Part shown: positions 22,421 to 33,980 of the stretch, one piece after another
Layout of the letters: each line of letters starts with the position of its first letter
Numbering within the stretch: position 1 is the stretch's first letter
Assembly (NCBI GenBank): GCA_029844215.1
Contig: CM056733.1
Coordinates: forward strand, 7,871,501 to 7,935,500
Direction: 5' to 3'
Source: Przewalskia tangutica
Lineage: Eukaryota; Streptophyta; Magnoliopsida; Solanales; Solanaceae
DNA length: 64,000 nt
Program-made: the position numbers and the translations under genes
Notes under the pieces: generated by a model
Database searches by the model: none
What the model was told of the DNA's origin: nothing
What the model saw: the letters and a program-made list of their open reading frames with translations, nothing else

Positions 22421-23690
22421 ATGCCTCTGCGAAGCAACCGAGGCCCGAGAAGGGCAAAGCGTAGGAGGCGCTAGTGGGATTGAGGAGATGCAGCGCGAGC
22501 GGTCGATTACGAGTAGTGCTTGAGACGGCGAGTTTTGCGACGCCGCCCGGCCTGTGAGTTTAGAGCGCGGCGGTGGTTGAGACTCTGATGCACGAGCCTC
22601 GATCTACGATGCAGGCGGGAGATGGGTCACAAGGAGATGGCCCGATTATTGGCGAGTTGTGGCGAATATGAGAGATAAGTGGGCCGCGGCATTTCGATTC
22701 AGCGGCACGTAGTGCGAGGCCCGAGCGGTTTGAGGCTACGAGATTTCCTTAGTTGTAGCGCTTTGAGTTTCTGGTCGAGGAGGATGATCGCGAGGAGTTC
22801 ATCCGTCGATTCTGAAGGATCGTCACGGGTGATCAAGGCTTCAGAGTATGCGTGACATTTGGTTCGCGTCGGTGCGTGATACGCGATCGATTGGTTTGAC
22901 TCGTGGGAGCTTTCGGGAGAGCATGCACTTCCACCGTTTGGGGCGAGTTTTGAGGCCTTCTGGCACATTTCTTGCCTCGCAAATGAGGAGGGCTCGGTAA
23001 ACAGATTTTTGATGTTGAGGCGAAGCGGGCGTCTGATTGGAGTACAATGTGAGTTCGACTCATTGGCGGTATGTTCCCGCATTAGTAGCTAGTATGGAGG
23101 ATCGAGTGCAGATATGTTCTGAGGCTCGATGATTACCTAGCGAAGAGTTGTTGGTGTTTCTCTTGGTAGGGCATGGACATTGCCGCATTCGAGCTCATGC
23201 ACTTGGAGTGCGAGCGCGAAGATCGGCAGGTAGACCGCTTTCCGAGAAGAAGGCCAAGGCGGTCGGATATTTTGGCGACTTTCGAGGCGGACCGCCTCAG
23301 CGTGACTAGTTATGTACCTCCGCCATTCTGAGTGGTCCCCGCGACGCCGGGACCGCGGGATATTCAGGAAGCGGTCGGGCTCGAGCTTGAATGTTGAGGA
23401 GTAGGGGTGTTGGCGGTCGATCACCCCTACCTCGGTGTGGTCGATGTGGTAGACCGCATTTGAAGTGTCGTAGTACGAGGAGCTTGTTATTCTTGCGGCC
23501 AGCGAGGCCATATGGCGAAGACTGTCCAGGCCGGGGGTAGCGGTAGGATAGCCTGAACTATTGGAAGCGATTGCGGGTTCTTCACTTTCCATAGCCAGCG
23601 AGAATGTTCGTACCGTGAGCCGGTAAGTCGCGGTGGGAGTTCCCAGTTCTAGCGGTCCTTTGAACCGCCTACTTTCAGGTATATCCTTAA
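22421..23690 (+). pseudogene. gag: Element I gag, frameshifted
   Basis: The Gag start is ATG at 22421 (Met-Pro-Leu-Arg, compared with Met-Pro-Pro-Arg in relatives). The capsid core can be followed across frames from about 22730 to 23130, including counterparts of the TESV-F-SHRLRD, DWFDSWELS and YN-EFDSLARY segments of element E. The zinc knuckle at 23485-23526 reads CYSCGQRGHMAKTV: both N-terminal Cys and the His are present but the last Cys is out of frame. Frequent small shifts prevent any long sense frame. The long minus-strand frame 23137-23694 is its antisense shadow. Confidence 0.68.
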
Positions 23691-24423
23691 CCATCTAGAG
23701 TTTTGTATGTTATGATAATGTGTTAAGTGTTATGTTCGGATAGCTTTGTGCTAAAATGTGACTTAGAAGCATGCTTAGTGAAAGGGTAAGCCTGGGGTGA
23801 GAAAATGATGAACCTTAGAATATTACAGAGGAGACCTTAGATGTAAGGCCGTTTTGAGTACAAGTTTTTGCAAGTGATCCTTGTCGGAGTGCATTTTATG
23901 CCTAGAATGTATTGTGTGATAAGTCCCTGGGTTGAGTAAATGAAAGTGGTAGCTTTCATGATGTGATTTAGCAAGATTGTTCCGTGTCGAGGAGCAAGAG
24001 TTGGCGCGATAGTGGGTCGGGTTGGGGGCATGTTGCGGGCGAACCAGCGTCCCGTTTCGAGGAAGGGTCAGCTCTGGGTGGTCGCCCGGTGGCGAGTCAC
24101 GAGGTGCTAGGCCCAGTTTAGATGACCAGCGTATGAGTTCGTGGATACGTTCGACCAGTAGATCGTGAAGGCGGGAATGGCCTTAAGGAAGATTGAGGCG
24201 AGTAAGATGACCAAGTTTGGAGGTAGTGACTCCAAAGTTTTGGGAAGCGAAATGATGATCAAGTATGGTACGTATACTAGAAGAGTTCAAGTGTTCGAGG
24301 AGGGCACTCTGAGTAAGGAGGAAGAAGAGCGTGTGTTATGTTTGTGGCCGTGTGTGGCATTGGCAACTTGTTAGAAGATCTTCTTCGTGTCCGTCTTTAG
24401 AAGGAACATTCGGACGAATGTTT
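23691..24423 (+). other. Element I non-coding module and unexplained tail
   Basis: 23671-24150 carries the shared module (AGGTATATCC near 23678, GAGACCTTAGATGTAAGGCC near 23831, GGGTCGGGTTG near 24016). The 24165-24374 stretch has a 69-residue plus-strand frame, rich in Lys, Glu and Ser, that has no counterpart in G, H or F. Further on, a TGTGGCCGTGTGTGGCATT stretch matches the 3' tail of E (about 51980), then comes the inverted repeat AACATTCG / CGAATGTT (24405-24422). No integrase domain is recognisable. Confidence 0.55.
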
Positions 24424-24436
24424 CTAAGGAGGAGAA
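24424..24436 (+). other. Element I polypurine tract
   Basis: CTAAGGAGGAGAA directly before TGTTATACC of the 3' LTR. Confidence 0.8.
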
Positions 24437-27400
24437 TGTTATACCGTATTTTGAGTATGTGCGTGAGGACGTGCGTAGAAAATTTGAGCCTTAAGTTAGG
24501 CAAGTTTCGAAATTTGTACCTGACACCCGATTAGAGTCGTTTTTCGGCGAAGCGTTTCCATGACTTTTGTTGGGAAAATTCCGGCTATGTCATTTATAAT
24601 TTTTGCGGATTTTTAGAGGCGAAACATTTTGGACCAGCGGGAGGGTGACAAGTGTCACCTCACATTGGCCTTGAGTGGCGGCAAAGGGACGAACAAGGTG
24701 GCTTTTTTTGTCTTGGAGTTGGTAGGATATTTTGTGTGCAAGTTGGCTTAGGACACTTGCCCAAATCTTGGCCTTACACTTGCCTTGCACTTTGCATAAT
24801 CTTGGCCATTGGTTGGCCATCCCTTGACCTAGACATACCCCTCTAATGCAAGAGTTATTCTTCATCCACACTTGTGAAATTCCAAGAAAAATACTCCCTC
24901 CCTCTTGTGTGCAATTCGTCCGCCACACTACCCCCATGAGTGAGCCTTGGCGAGAGCCACCCACTCCCTGTGGTGTTTGGCGTGGGTACCCCACTGCTAG
25001 TTGTTTCCGTATAATACCCTTTGTTGTGGTATAGAAATACTCTCTAGTATTGTTATAATGTCAAAATACTTTAGCCCAAATACCTTGTAGTACTTTCCAA
25101 AGTACCGCTTTGCTGAAAAGCCCGGAAAATACGATTATACTTTCCTTTAGCCTCTAAACGAAACCCTAAGGAAATCTTCACCGTAGTTGAAGTTGTAAGT
25201 AGAAGTTGGTTAGAACTTCTAAGGGTTGTTTGGAGCGGATTGGAGCACTCGGAGTAGGAGCTAAACGTTGCTCAGGAGCGACATTATACTTGGATAATTT
25301 TGGGCTTATCGAGGTAAACACTACTGTCCTTCTATTGTAATTGGAAATTACATGTTGTTAGAATATATAGTTGAAGTATACTATATATAGAATCAACATA
25401 GTATTGTGGCAATGTCTTTTGACTTAAGCTGAAGAATAAAGCGAATCTGTAATTACATAGGTTGTATTACGGTAGACTTGTATAGCATTCTTGTGTAGTA
25501 GAATTGTACACGTCGGTTAGGCGTGTAAAACCCCACAGTTGGCTGGGTAGCCGGCGTCGATAGAGGCGGAGATTTCTGTTTGTTGCGGGGAGAGTCTTCG
25601 AATTTTACGTAGATTATGGAACGTTGAGATCTAGATGTTAATAAAGCGCCTTGTGGCCTTATAGGTTGAAATCTGCGTGTGGAGTGATCCACTTGGCTAA
25701 GGAGTAGCCGGCGGTTTGAGGTACTTGGAGCGTTTTGCTATTAGTCGACAATCGTCGCGAGGTATGTGAACCTCTTCCTATCTCTTCTAGCATGATATGT
25801 GTGAACTATGTAGTACGGTAGACGTACACGTGTTAACTGTGTTTGATTGTTCTTAAAACATAAAGTGTTATAACGGCTTTATGGGAAGTTGGTTATAATG
25901 ACTTTATGTAGGTAAGAAAATACTTTGTGGTTTTAAAGGTAATCGATGTGAAATATAACTGGCTAGTTATAATAAAGAACTTGATGTATTTCAAAAGATT
26001 TATAAATCGAGAGTAACACTTGGTTTTAAAGGATTTAAAAAGAGTTATACTAGCTTTATGGGGAGTTAGGTATAATGTCTTAAGAGAAGTAAAGAAAATG
26101 GTTTAATGATGTTAGAAGTTAAGAGACTTGATCTTATAAGATAAGAGACTTAACTTATTTGTTTTAATGTGGATGTTTGTGTGAAACCTCATTCGTGAGT
26201 AATGAGTACTTGGTTTTATTTAAAGGGATAATGTTTCTTGATTTGGAAATCGAATGTGTATCGACAGGACCAACTGCAGCGTTAATAAAGGAAAATGTAT
26301 TGAATAATGATGTATCGTATTAAAACCGGTAGAAACCTCCATCTGCATAGAAACTAAGATGAGACAAAATGATATTACATTTTCTAGATCATGGTCTTGT
26401 AATAAGAATGTTGTAAACAAGAATAACCTACTCTCACGTGAGACATATATTACTCAATTGTTCTAAAAGGAATCAGTGATTAAGTTTATGAACTATGAAA
26501 CCATTTGAAAATGAGAAGCTTGAGTAATTGAAACTAGGCAAAGCTGGAACTTAGGAAAAGAATGTTGTTACTTGATTTTGGAAAGGAATGTGGGTCGGTC
26601 ATTCTAAGGCTACGGTATCGGGTGACTTTATAAAAGTAATGGATCTCTTTTAAAAAGAACTTAACGTATGTAGTACTTTGGGGTTAAAAACCCGACTTTG
26701 GCATAAAATGAAAGTACTTTGAGTTGTTGTGAAACTTGCCTATGCTTGTTGTTGTGAAACTTGCCTATGCTTGTTGTTGTGAAACTTGCCTATGCTTGTG
26801 ATGATAGCCTTTGTTGTGCAAGTGTGGTATTTACGTATTCTGCGTCTCGATAGAGGCGGTTGACTTGTTGAGAACTTACTTGGGCGTCTTTGGCGGTGAT
26901 GGAGAATTCCACGGGTATGTTTCCATTTTGATTCTTGTCTTGTTGTTGATGTCACGTGGACATGTCTACCGTCACGATTCCGGGGCATCGCGCCGTGCGG
27001 TGGGTTGATTACCCGATATATGGTTATTCTTGCAACATGGGCGTGTCTACCGTCTGATGTCCGGGGCATGTGGCGTGCGGCGGGGTTGACCACCAGATAT
27101 ATTGTTATTGAGGTTACATGGGCATGTCTACCGTCACGATTCCGGCATGTGGCCGTGCGGCCTTGTTATTATTGTTGCATCATGGACATGTCTACCGTCA
27201 CGATATTAGGGGCATGCGGCCATGATGCGAACATGATGGATGTTGTGGGCGTGAGACCCATAGTTATATTTAGTGGTGACTTTGAGGCGTGAGTCACGAC
27301 TTGGCTTTATGTTGCGTCTTTGTATTTTGGTTATCATACATGTCTCCTGCTTTTTAAGCTATTATGATTTCATTCTGATGTTGTGATTTCACATACTTAG

Positions 27401-27808
27401 TACTGTTATCTTGACCTCCTTGGCTGCGTTACGTCTGCGAGTAGAGTACATCGGTCGTGGATCCCCGCTCTGAGGATCTCATTTCCGCGTGTTGGAAAGT
27501 TCCGTTCCTTCGGAGGCGTATCTGTGGTATGTGTCCCTGAGTTGTAGGTTATGGTACATTCAGGGGTATGGCGGGGCCCTGTCCCGTCATAGTTGTTGTA
27601 AATCTTAAGTGCATGCTTTGTTGTGGCGGGGTTTGTAAAAGGATAAGCTGTTCGGGTTTTTATGTATATCTTGAAAGCTGTTTGGTTGCTGTTTATTTAT
27701 TATATCTCTTGTTTCATGACTCGTGTTTTATTTTCCATTTGGTTTTCTCGATGTTGTATCACTAGGGTGCCCGGTAAGGCACGATGCGGGCCGGGTTCGG
27801 GCGTTCTA
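24437..27808 (+). repeat. Element I 3' LTR
   Basis: 3372 bp, a close copy of 18867-22219 with the same 25-bp and ~81-bp arrays. The TATA box and the CTGATTTC...AAATCAG hairpin (about 26237) are both degraded here. Confidence 0.84.
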
Positions 27809-28866
27809 ACGACACTCCCAAATGCGGTCTACCACATCGACCACCAGTAGGTAGGGGTGACCGCATCTGCCAACACCGCACTTCCTGAAACACAACCGCG
27901 AGCCACGACTGCTCCGAATACTCTGAAGGTTGTGGAGGACCACTCTGCCCGGCGGAGGTACAAAACTAGTATCTTCTTGGCGGTCCGCCTCGAAAGTCAC
28001 AAAGGACCTGTTGTTCGGCCTCTTCTGCTGATCTTGGTCATTCCGTCGACCTCTCCGTGCCTCGCATCCGGTCGTGAGCTGCGTGCGGGCAATGTCCATG
28101 CGGTGAAGAGCTACTCACTGAACATGCCTCGACATGTAATCATCGAGCCTGTAACATATCGGTGCACTCGATCCTCCATACTAGCTACCACGCTGGGGCG
28201 TCTGCAAGACGATGAGTCGAACTCCATTGTACTCGAACCGTCGCGCTCTGTCTAAGCATCAAAATTTGTCGGCCGTGCCCTCCTCATGCGGAGGCAAGAA
28301 GTGAGTGAGAAAGCCCGAAAACTCATCCCATCTTGCTGGAGGTGCATGCTCTCCCGGAAAGCTCCCGTGAATCAAACGATCGATCGCGGGATCACGCAGC
28401 CGATGCGAACCAAAGGTCACAGACTCGGTCTCTGAAGCCTTGATCACCCGCATGATCCGCTGTAACTGCCGGATGAACTCCTGCGGATCATCCTCAGGCC
28501 TCGACCCATAAAACTCTGGCGGGCTCTGACTCGAAAGTCCGTAGCCTCAAACTATCTGCTCGGGGTGAACCACTGGTGCTCTTTGGGAAGGCTGCTGCGT
28601 CGGCCTATCCTCATATCGGCCACGACCACGGCGGCCAGGCCATCTCCTTGTAACCCATCTCCTCTGCCCCAGACTGTGGGACTGGAGGCTCAGGTACTGC
28701 GGTCTCAGCAGCCATTACTGCGGCTCTAACCTCTCTTTGGTGGCGGCGTCCAAAACCCGCCGTCAAGCACAACCTCGGTCTGATGCGGGCTGCGCTCTCG
28801 TCTCCTCTGTATCTCACTAGCGGTTCCTCGGTGTCTTGCCCTTGAGCTCGTTGCCTGCGGAGGCAT
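27809..28866 (-). pseudogene. gag: Element H gag, 5' and capsid part, frameshifted
   Basis: On the minus strand a Met-Pro-Pro-Gln start at 28866-28864 opens Gag. The capsid core is readable at 28453-28259 (RVIKASETESV, FGSHRLRD, FLTHFLPP segments) and continues in other frames toward 27850. The sequence is cut at 27809 by element I. The missing continuation with the knuckle remnant starts at about 18866 on the other side of I. Multiple frameshifts make it non-functional as written. Plus-strand frame 27857-28255 is antisense to it. Confidence 0.7.
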
Positions 28867-28973
28867 AATGGTAAGGAAAAAAATCGTTAGAGGTCCAACT
28901 TATCACCACGGCTCTAAGGCACGATCTCGTAATGAGAAGAATGAAACCAACCCTAAATATCCTATAGCCTCAC

Positions 28974-29007
28974 GATTATTGGTGTGGTGCACAACACATC
29001 GATAATC
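28974..29007 (-). promoter_or_regulatory. Leader hairpin of element H
   Basis: Minus strand: outer stem GATTAT / ATAATC, inner stem GATGTG / CACACC with one mismatch, loop TTGTGCAC. Confidence 0.55.
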
Positions 29008-29050
29008 AAGACTCTGAATCTGATGCGTAGACACTTTCCGAGGATTAAGC

Positions 29051-29061
29051 GCTCGATACCA
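29051..29061 (-). other. Element H primer-binding site
   Basis: TGGTATCGAGC on the minus strand, with CG where CAG is expected. Confidence 0.72.
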
Positions 29062-29065
29062 CTTT

Positions 29066-32000
29066 TGTCACGACCGTTCGGGGCGTGGATCGTGCCTTAC
29101 CCGGGCACCCTAGTGATACAACATCGAGTAATGTCGGAACATAAACCACATCGTGAAACAAATGAAGTATAAGCGATGTCGAGAAAACTTGTCTTCTGGC
29201 ATATATATGAATAACAATTTTTTCAACATGAGCAGTGTAATCCTTTTACAAACCACCTTGCAGCGATTACTCTGGACCTCTGAAATGATACGACAACAAT
29301 GGCGGGACAGGGGCCGCCATACCACGAATGTAAATACCTACAACAACGAGGACTATACGCTGATAAGCCTCGGAGAAAGCGGAGCTTTCCCAACGCTGAA
29401 TCGTGACCACTAGGCGAGGATCAATGGCGGTGTACCTTTACTGCGGCATGAACGCGGCCCCGAAGTCGATCTGGCAGTACCAAGTATGTGGCGAAAATAA
29501 ATCTGCAAATGAAATCATAGTAGTCTATACAAAGCGGGAGACATGTATGATAACCAAATTACGATTCACTGATAAATAGAAGTCATGTCAAGTCGGGACT
29601 CACGCCTCAGTCATCACTCAATTTAACAATGTGTCTCACGTCCACAACATCAATCGTGCGTGGAACACATTCCTCACCGCCAAACGATCTATGATATGAA
29701 AGCACCAAGGAACACGCATGAACACGTGTCCCACTGTGTTATAATAAAGCTATGCGGGTAAATACGAAGGCATAGCCGACTACTAAAACCAGCGATGCAA
29801 TAAGGTCATAAAGCGTGTCATGATATCTGTCTGAACCGTCACATGATAAAAGGCGGTCACTCGCGCGATATCAAATGTGCGCGTCTAGCCACAGAACTCT
29901 CCGCGACTCGCATAGGCCAACCACATAGGCGCGTGAGGTATAACCCGCGTCGGTAGCTACTCCGGCGTAAATCACGGACTCGCGATCCGCGTAGCCACTG
30001 AACCGCGTGACCACGAGGCGTAAACTAACACGGAACTCCGTAGTTCCGCATGGATCCACGGACCCGCGTGAGGTATTCTCGAATCATGGTCCCGGATCGC
30101 CCGAGTCTACCCGCGTGGAGGCGGCAACCTCGGACACAAGTCAAGGTGAGTGGTACAATACCAACATAACGGTGATAGTCAAACAACTTTAAGCGCGATC
30201 GAGGAAAACCTCTTTACACTAACATCACAAGATACTAACACACGTAGCATCCTAACATGTTTACTTATCAAATCAACAAGAAAGTATTACAAGGCTATCA
30301 CAAACCAATACAATCAAGTTATTCACACAAGGTACTTTCTATTAACAAGTTCGGGTATCCATCCCCAAAGTACTTCATACATTAAATCTTTAAAAGATCT
30401 GTTCCTTCCACATAAGTCACACAATACGTAGTATAAAATAGAGTATTGTCTTTTAAGTAAACCAAACACTTACCTTTGTAAAATTAAGTAACAACATTAT
30501 TTTCCAAACGTCAAGTTTGCCTAATTTCCAAAATGCGCAAGTTACGTTTTTTAGGAAGGTTTCATAACTCATAGTCTTTATGGCTTTTAAAACATTTGAG
30601 TAACATAAGTCTTATGAGTGAATAGGTTATTCTTGTTTATAATAATCTTACTACAAAGACCATGACCTAGAAAATGTAATATCATTTTGTCTCATCTTAG
30701 TTTCTATGCAGATGGAGGTTTCTACTGGTTTTAATAATACAACTCATTAGTCGAGACATTTTCCTTTATTAACGCTGCAGTGGTTTGGCGATACACATTC
30801 TGATTTCCGAAATCAGTAAAACATTCTTAAGCCGTTATACCTAACTTCCCATGAAGCTAGTATAACTCTTAAGTTTTCAAAAACCAAGTATTACTCTCCC
30901 TTCAAAACGATTTATAAATCTTTTGAAATACATCAAGTTCTTTATTATAACAAGCCAGTTATAATTCACATCAGTTACCTTTTAAAACCACAAAGTATTT
31001 TCTTACCTACATAAAGCTGTTATAACCAACTTCCCATAAATCCATTATAACACTTTATGTTTTAAAAACAATCAAACACGATTAACACGTATGCGTCTAG
31101 TACTACATAGTTCACACATATCATGCTAGAAGAGATAGGAAGAGGTTCACATACCTCGCGACGAGTATCGACAATAAGCAAAATGCTCCAAGTACTACAA
31201 CCTTGCTAGCCCTTTCCACTCCTCAAGTAGAATACGCTACTCTTAGTACTTTCACCTAAAAAGGTCACAAACGTCTATTAACTTCAAAACACAAGGTCCA
31301 TTTCTCTGAGAAAATTCGGCACCTCCCCACATGCAGCGTAAATCTCCTCCTCTATCGAGGCCGGCCACCAAGCCAACCAGGGGGGGGGGGGGTTTACACG
31401 TCTAACCGGACGTGTACAATTCTACTCAGTAATACTACACAAGTCTACTGCAATACAGTCCTATGTAAATACTGATGCGATTCTTTTCTTTATTCTTCAG
31501 CTTAAGTCAAAAGACATTGCCGATGCTAAGCTTAGTTCTATATATAGTATACTTCAACTATATATTCTAATAACATGTAATTTCCAATTACAAAAAGAGG
31601 GACAAGATAATTACCTCGATAAGCCCATAATTATCCAAGTATAAATGTCGATCCTTAGGCGCTTAGCTCACCTCCGTGCTCCACCGCTCCAAACAACCAG
31701 AAGTTCTAACCAACTTCTACTTAAATACTTCAATCATCAATGAAGATTTCCTTAGGGTTTCGGTTTGAGACAAAAGGACATACTGGTAGTATTTCCTGAC
31801 TCTACGATAGAGGTTTCTTTGGAATACTACAAGGTATACGGCTAAGGTAATTTGGGTATAGTAACAATACTTTTGAGAGTATTTCTACCAAGAGGGGTAT
31901 TCTACGAGAACAACAAGGCAAAAGGGGTACCCACGGCCTAGCTAAAGGAAGGGGTGGGTCTCGGCCACACAAGGAGGGGTGCTACTCTCGGCGAGGGCCT

Positions 32001-32747
32001 CACGAAAAGGGGAGCTCTCAAGACTTAGAGATTTATTTGTGATGAAGAAGTCTTCAAAGGGAGGGTATTTATAGGCCAAGCAAGGCCAACCAATGGCCAA
32101 GATCTAGCCAAGTGCTATGCAAGTGTAGGGCAAGATATGCCCAAGTGCCCTAGTCCCTACTCCTTAAAACCCTCACAAATATCTTGCCCAACCTTATCTC
32201 CCAATCGTCCCATGTCGCCCGCGCCCGCTGATGAGAGGTGCCAAGTGCCGCCCTCTCGTTGGTCCAAAATGTTCCGCCTCTCGGAAAAATCCAAAAATAC
32301 TAAATGACATAGCCGAATTTTCCTCGCAAGTTATGTAAAACGTTTAGTCGAAAACGACTCTAACAGGGTGTTGTGCACAAATGTCATTCGGCCAAGCCAC
32401 TGGCGGGGTGACACGTGTCACCCTCCTATTGGCCCAAAATAAAACATCTTCCGAAAATATCCACAATGGCCAAAATCTCGAAAACAAAGTGGGCCCCACA
32501 AAACCGTAAATTTCTCCCGTGGGCCCCACGTGACCATTTCCGAAAATAAAATTCCATAATTCTCTAATATTCCAGGAAGTCCGAATACCAAATCTGGGAA
32601 TCCAATTCCCATTAACGAACCTTTTTCCTTCACAAAAACCGGAAACTTTTCCGAGGAAAAATCACCTCTTTCTTCCTTTCCAATCTTTCTGTCGTATTCT
32701 CGTACGTACGTCCTCGCATACATACCCTGGAACTACGGGGTATAACA
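29066..32747 (-). repeat. Element H 5' LTR
   Basis: 3682 bp, paired with 14210-17881. The TATA box (minus) is intact at 32066-32073 and the hairpin CTGATTTCCGAAATCAG is intact at 30800-30816. A 13-G run at 31380-31392 compares with 5 G in the partner LTR. Confidence 0.87.
32066..32073 (-). promoter_or_regulatory. TATA box of H 5' LTR
   Basis: TATAAATA on the minus strand. This is the promoter that would drive H genomic RNA. Confidence 0.6.
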
Positions 32748-32752
32748 CTGCC
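32748..32752. repeat. Target-site duplication of element H, right copy
   Basis: ctgcc, identical to 14205-14209. Confidence 0.85.
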
Positions 32753-33770
32753 TAATGGAAGTCTCCCTACCCCGCTGAGATCTTTGAAACTGTAGAGGTG
32801 CACTATACTGGGGTCTGCTCTCGCTAGTGGAACCTCTATACTGACCTTCTGACCTATCCCTCTTGGGCTGACTACTACTCTGCTCTGAGATAGCCTCTCG
32901 CTGGCGCCTACAATCCTCTGACCCTTGAGCATAAGCCTGAATACGAGCTATATCCATACATGGCTGCATCACTACTGCCATACAAGCCTCCTACAACCCT
33001 GGCTCTAATACCATCACGTATCGATGAACTCTATCTTCCATTTCCTGCACAATAGAAGGGGCATATCTGGCTATAGAATCAAACTCCACACTATACTCTC
33101 TAACAGACATACTACCTTGCTGCAGGTTAAGGAACCTATCAACCCTTGCCCGCCTCAACTCGGGTGGCATATAATGGCGCAAGAAGGCATCTGAGAATTC
33201 TTGCCTAGTCGACGGAAGAGCATCTCTACCCCTTGATAATCTCCATTACTGAAACCAATTAATTGCTATACCCTGCAATCTATAAGCAGCTAACTCAACA
33301 GATTCTGTAGCGGACGCCTTCATCACATATAAAGTATGTTGCATACTATCTATGAACTCCTGAGGATTAACATTAGGGTCCATGCCCTTAAACTATGGGG
33401 GATCTAATGTAAGAAAATATCGGGCCCTGACACTAGCAGCCCTATCTGGATACTCATGACCCATATCCTGCCGTCCATCCTGAGTAGCAAGTATCTGAGT
33501 CAACAAATGGATAGCATCTCTCATCTCTCTCATCTCTTGACCCTGAGCATCCGGCTGAGGGACTGGAGGTACAGGTACTAGTGCTGGAGCTGGGGCTAGA
33601 TTAGGTGCCCCTTTGAGCTCCTCCGGAGGTGAGAAAGTAGGAGAACTCTGGGATTGAATGTGTATCCCGGTATAAGTCTGAGCTCTGGTAGACCTGGGGG
33701 CTTGGCTAACTGCCTCACCGTCAACTGATTTGCCCTTCTAGGCTGCTATCGCTTTACTCTTCCTAGTCAT
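32748..33770 (-). pseudogene. gag: Element B gag, N-terminal and capsid segment
   Basis: On the minus strand the start is ATG at 33770-33768 (Met-Thr-Arg-Lys). A Pro-rich stretch follows, then a clear gypsy capsid: MKASATESVELAAYRLQG and AINWFQ near 33330-33240, then HYMPPELRRARVDRFL and REYSVEFDSIARYAPS in the frame 33182-32991, then a Gln/Ser/Arg-rich linker up to the H insertion. The reading is good apart from a few in-frame stops (for example about codon 11 and one after NWFQ). It is the least damaged gag among the non-autonomous elements. The zinc knuckle continues at 14209-13887. Confidence 0.82.
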
Positions 33771-33885
33771 TGCTGAAATCATACAAGATTATTAGATTAA
33801 GGACCTCACTTATGACACAACTCTATTCATATGATCTCTAACAAGAAAGAAGGAATGACACCCTATTAATGTCTCATAGCCTCCT

Positions 33886-33919
33886 GTTTATAGATGTGGT
33901 GTACAACACACCAATAAAA
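33886..33919 (-). promoter_or_regulatory. Leader hairpin of element B (loop palindrome TGTACA)
   Basis: Minus strand: outer arms TTTTAT / ATAAAC (five pairs), inner stem GGTGTG / CACATC, loop TTGTACAC. Both the stem and the loop differ from E/F/I but remain pairable and self-complementary. Confidence 0.6.
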
Positions 33920-33964
33920 AAGACTCTACTAGACACCGTCTACGAACATGCCAAGGGCTGAAAT

Positions 33965-33976
33965 GCTCTGATACCA
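33965..33976 (-). other. Element B primer-binding site
   Basis: TGGTATCAGAGC on the minus strand, a perfect plant initiator-Met-tRNA complement, 4 bp from the LTR. Confidence 0.88.
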
Positions 33977-33980
33977 CTTT

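Larger units (their letters stand above)
18867..27808 (+). mobile_element. Element I: non-autonomous LTR retrotransposon (innermost level)
   Basis: Plus-strand element with LTRs of about 3.35 and 3.37 kb and a 2.2-kb internal region holding broken gag, the non-coding module and a short tail of unknown origin. The flanks read acgat (18862-18866) and acgac (27809-27813), a 5-bp target duplication with one mismatch. The terminal bases are imperfect (CGTTATACC at the left and TTCTA at the right, instead of TG...CA), so each boundary is uncertain by 1-3 bp. It is inserted in element H just upstream of H's zinc-knuckle segment. Confidence 0.8.
14210..32747 (-). mobile_element. Element H: non-autonomous LTR retrotransposon with element I nested inside
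   Basis: Minus-strand element with LTRs of about 3.67 and 3.68 kb and a perfect 5-bp target duplication (ctgcc). Without I (18867-27808) its internal region is about 2.2 kb: primer site, leader hairpin, broken gag, non-coding module, a trace of integrase and polypurine tract. It has no RT or RNase H and no integrase C-terminus or chromodomain, so it is more reduced than G or F. It lies inside the gag of element B, between the capsid and zinc-knuckle segments. Confidence 0.88.

Noticed and set aside
23137..23694. 185-codon open frame on the minus strand
   Set aside because: It lies antisense to the end of element I's gag and its zinc knuckle (sense motif at 23485-23526). No domain is visible, and antisense frames of GC-rich gag are often open by chance.
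28984..29172. Host gene fragments suggested by small frames in leaders and LTR ends
   Set aside because: These frames run through the primer site and LTR boundary of H. The same happens at 60793-60993 in F.
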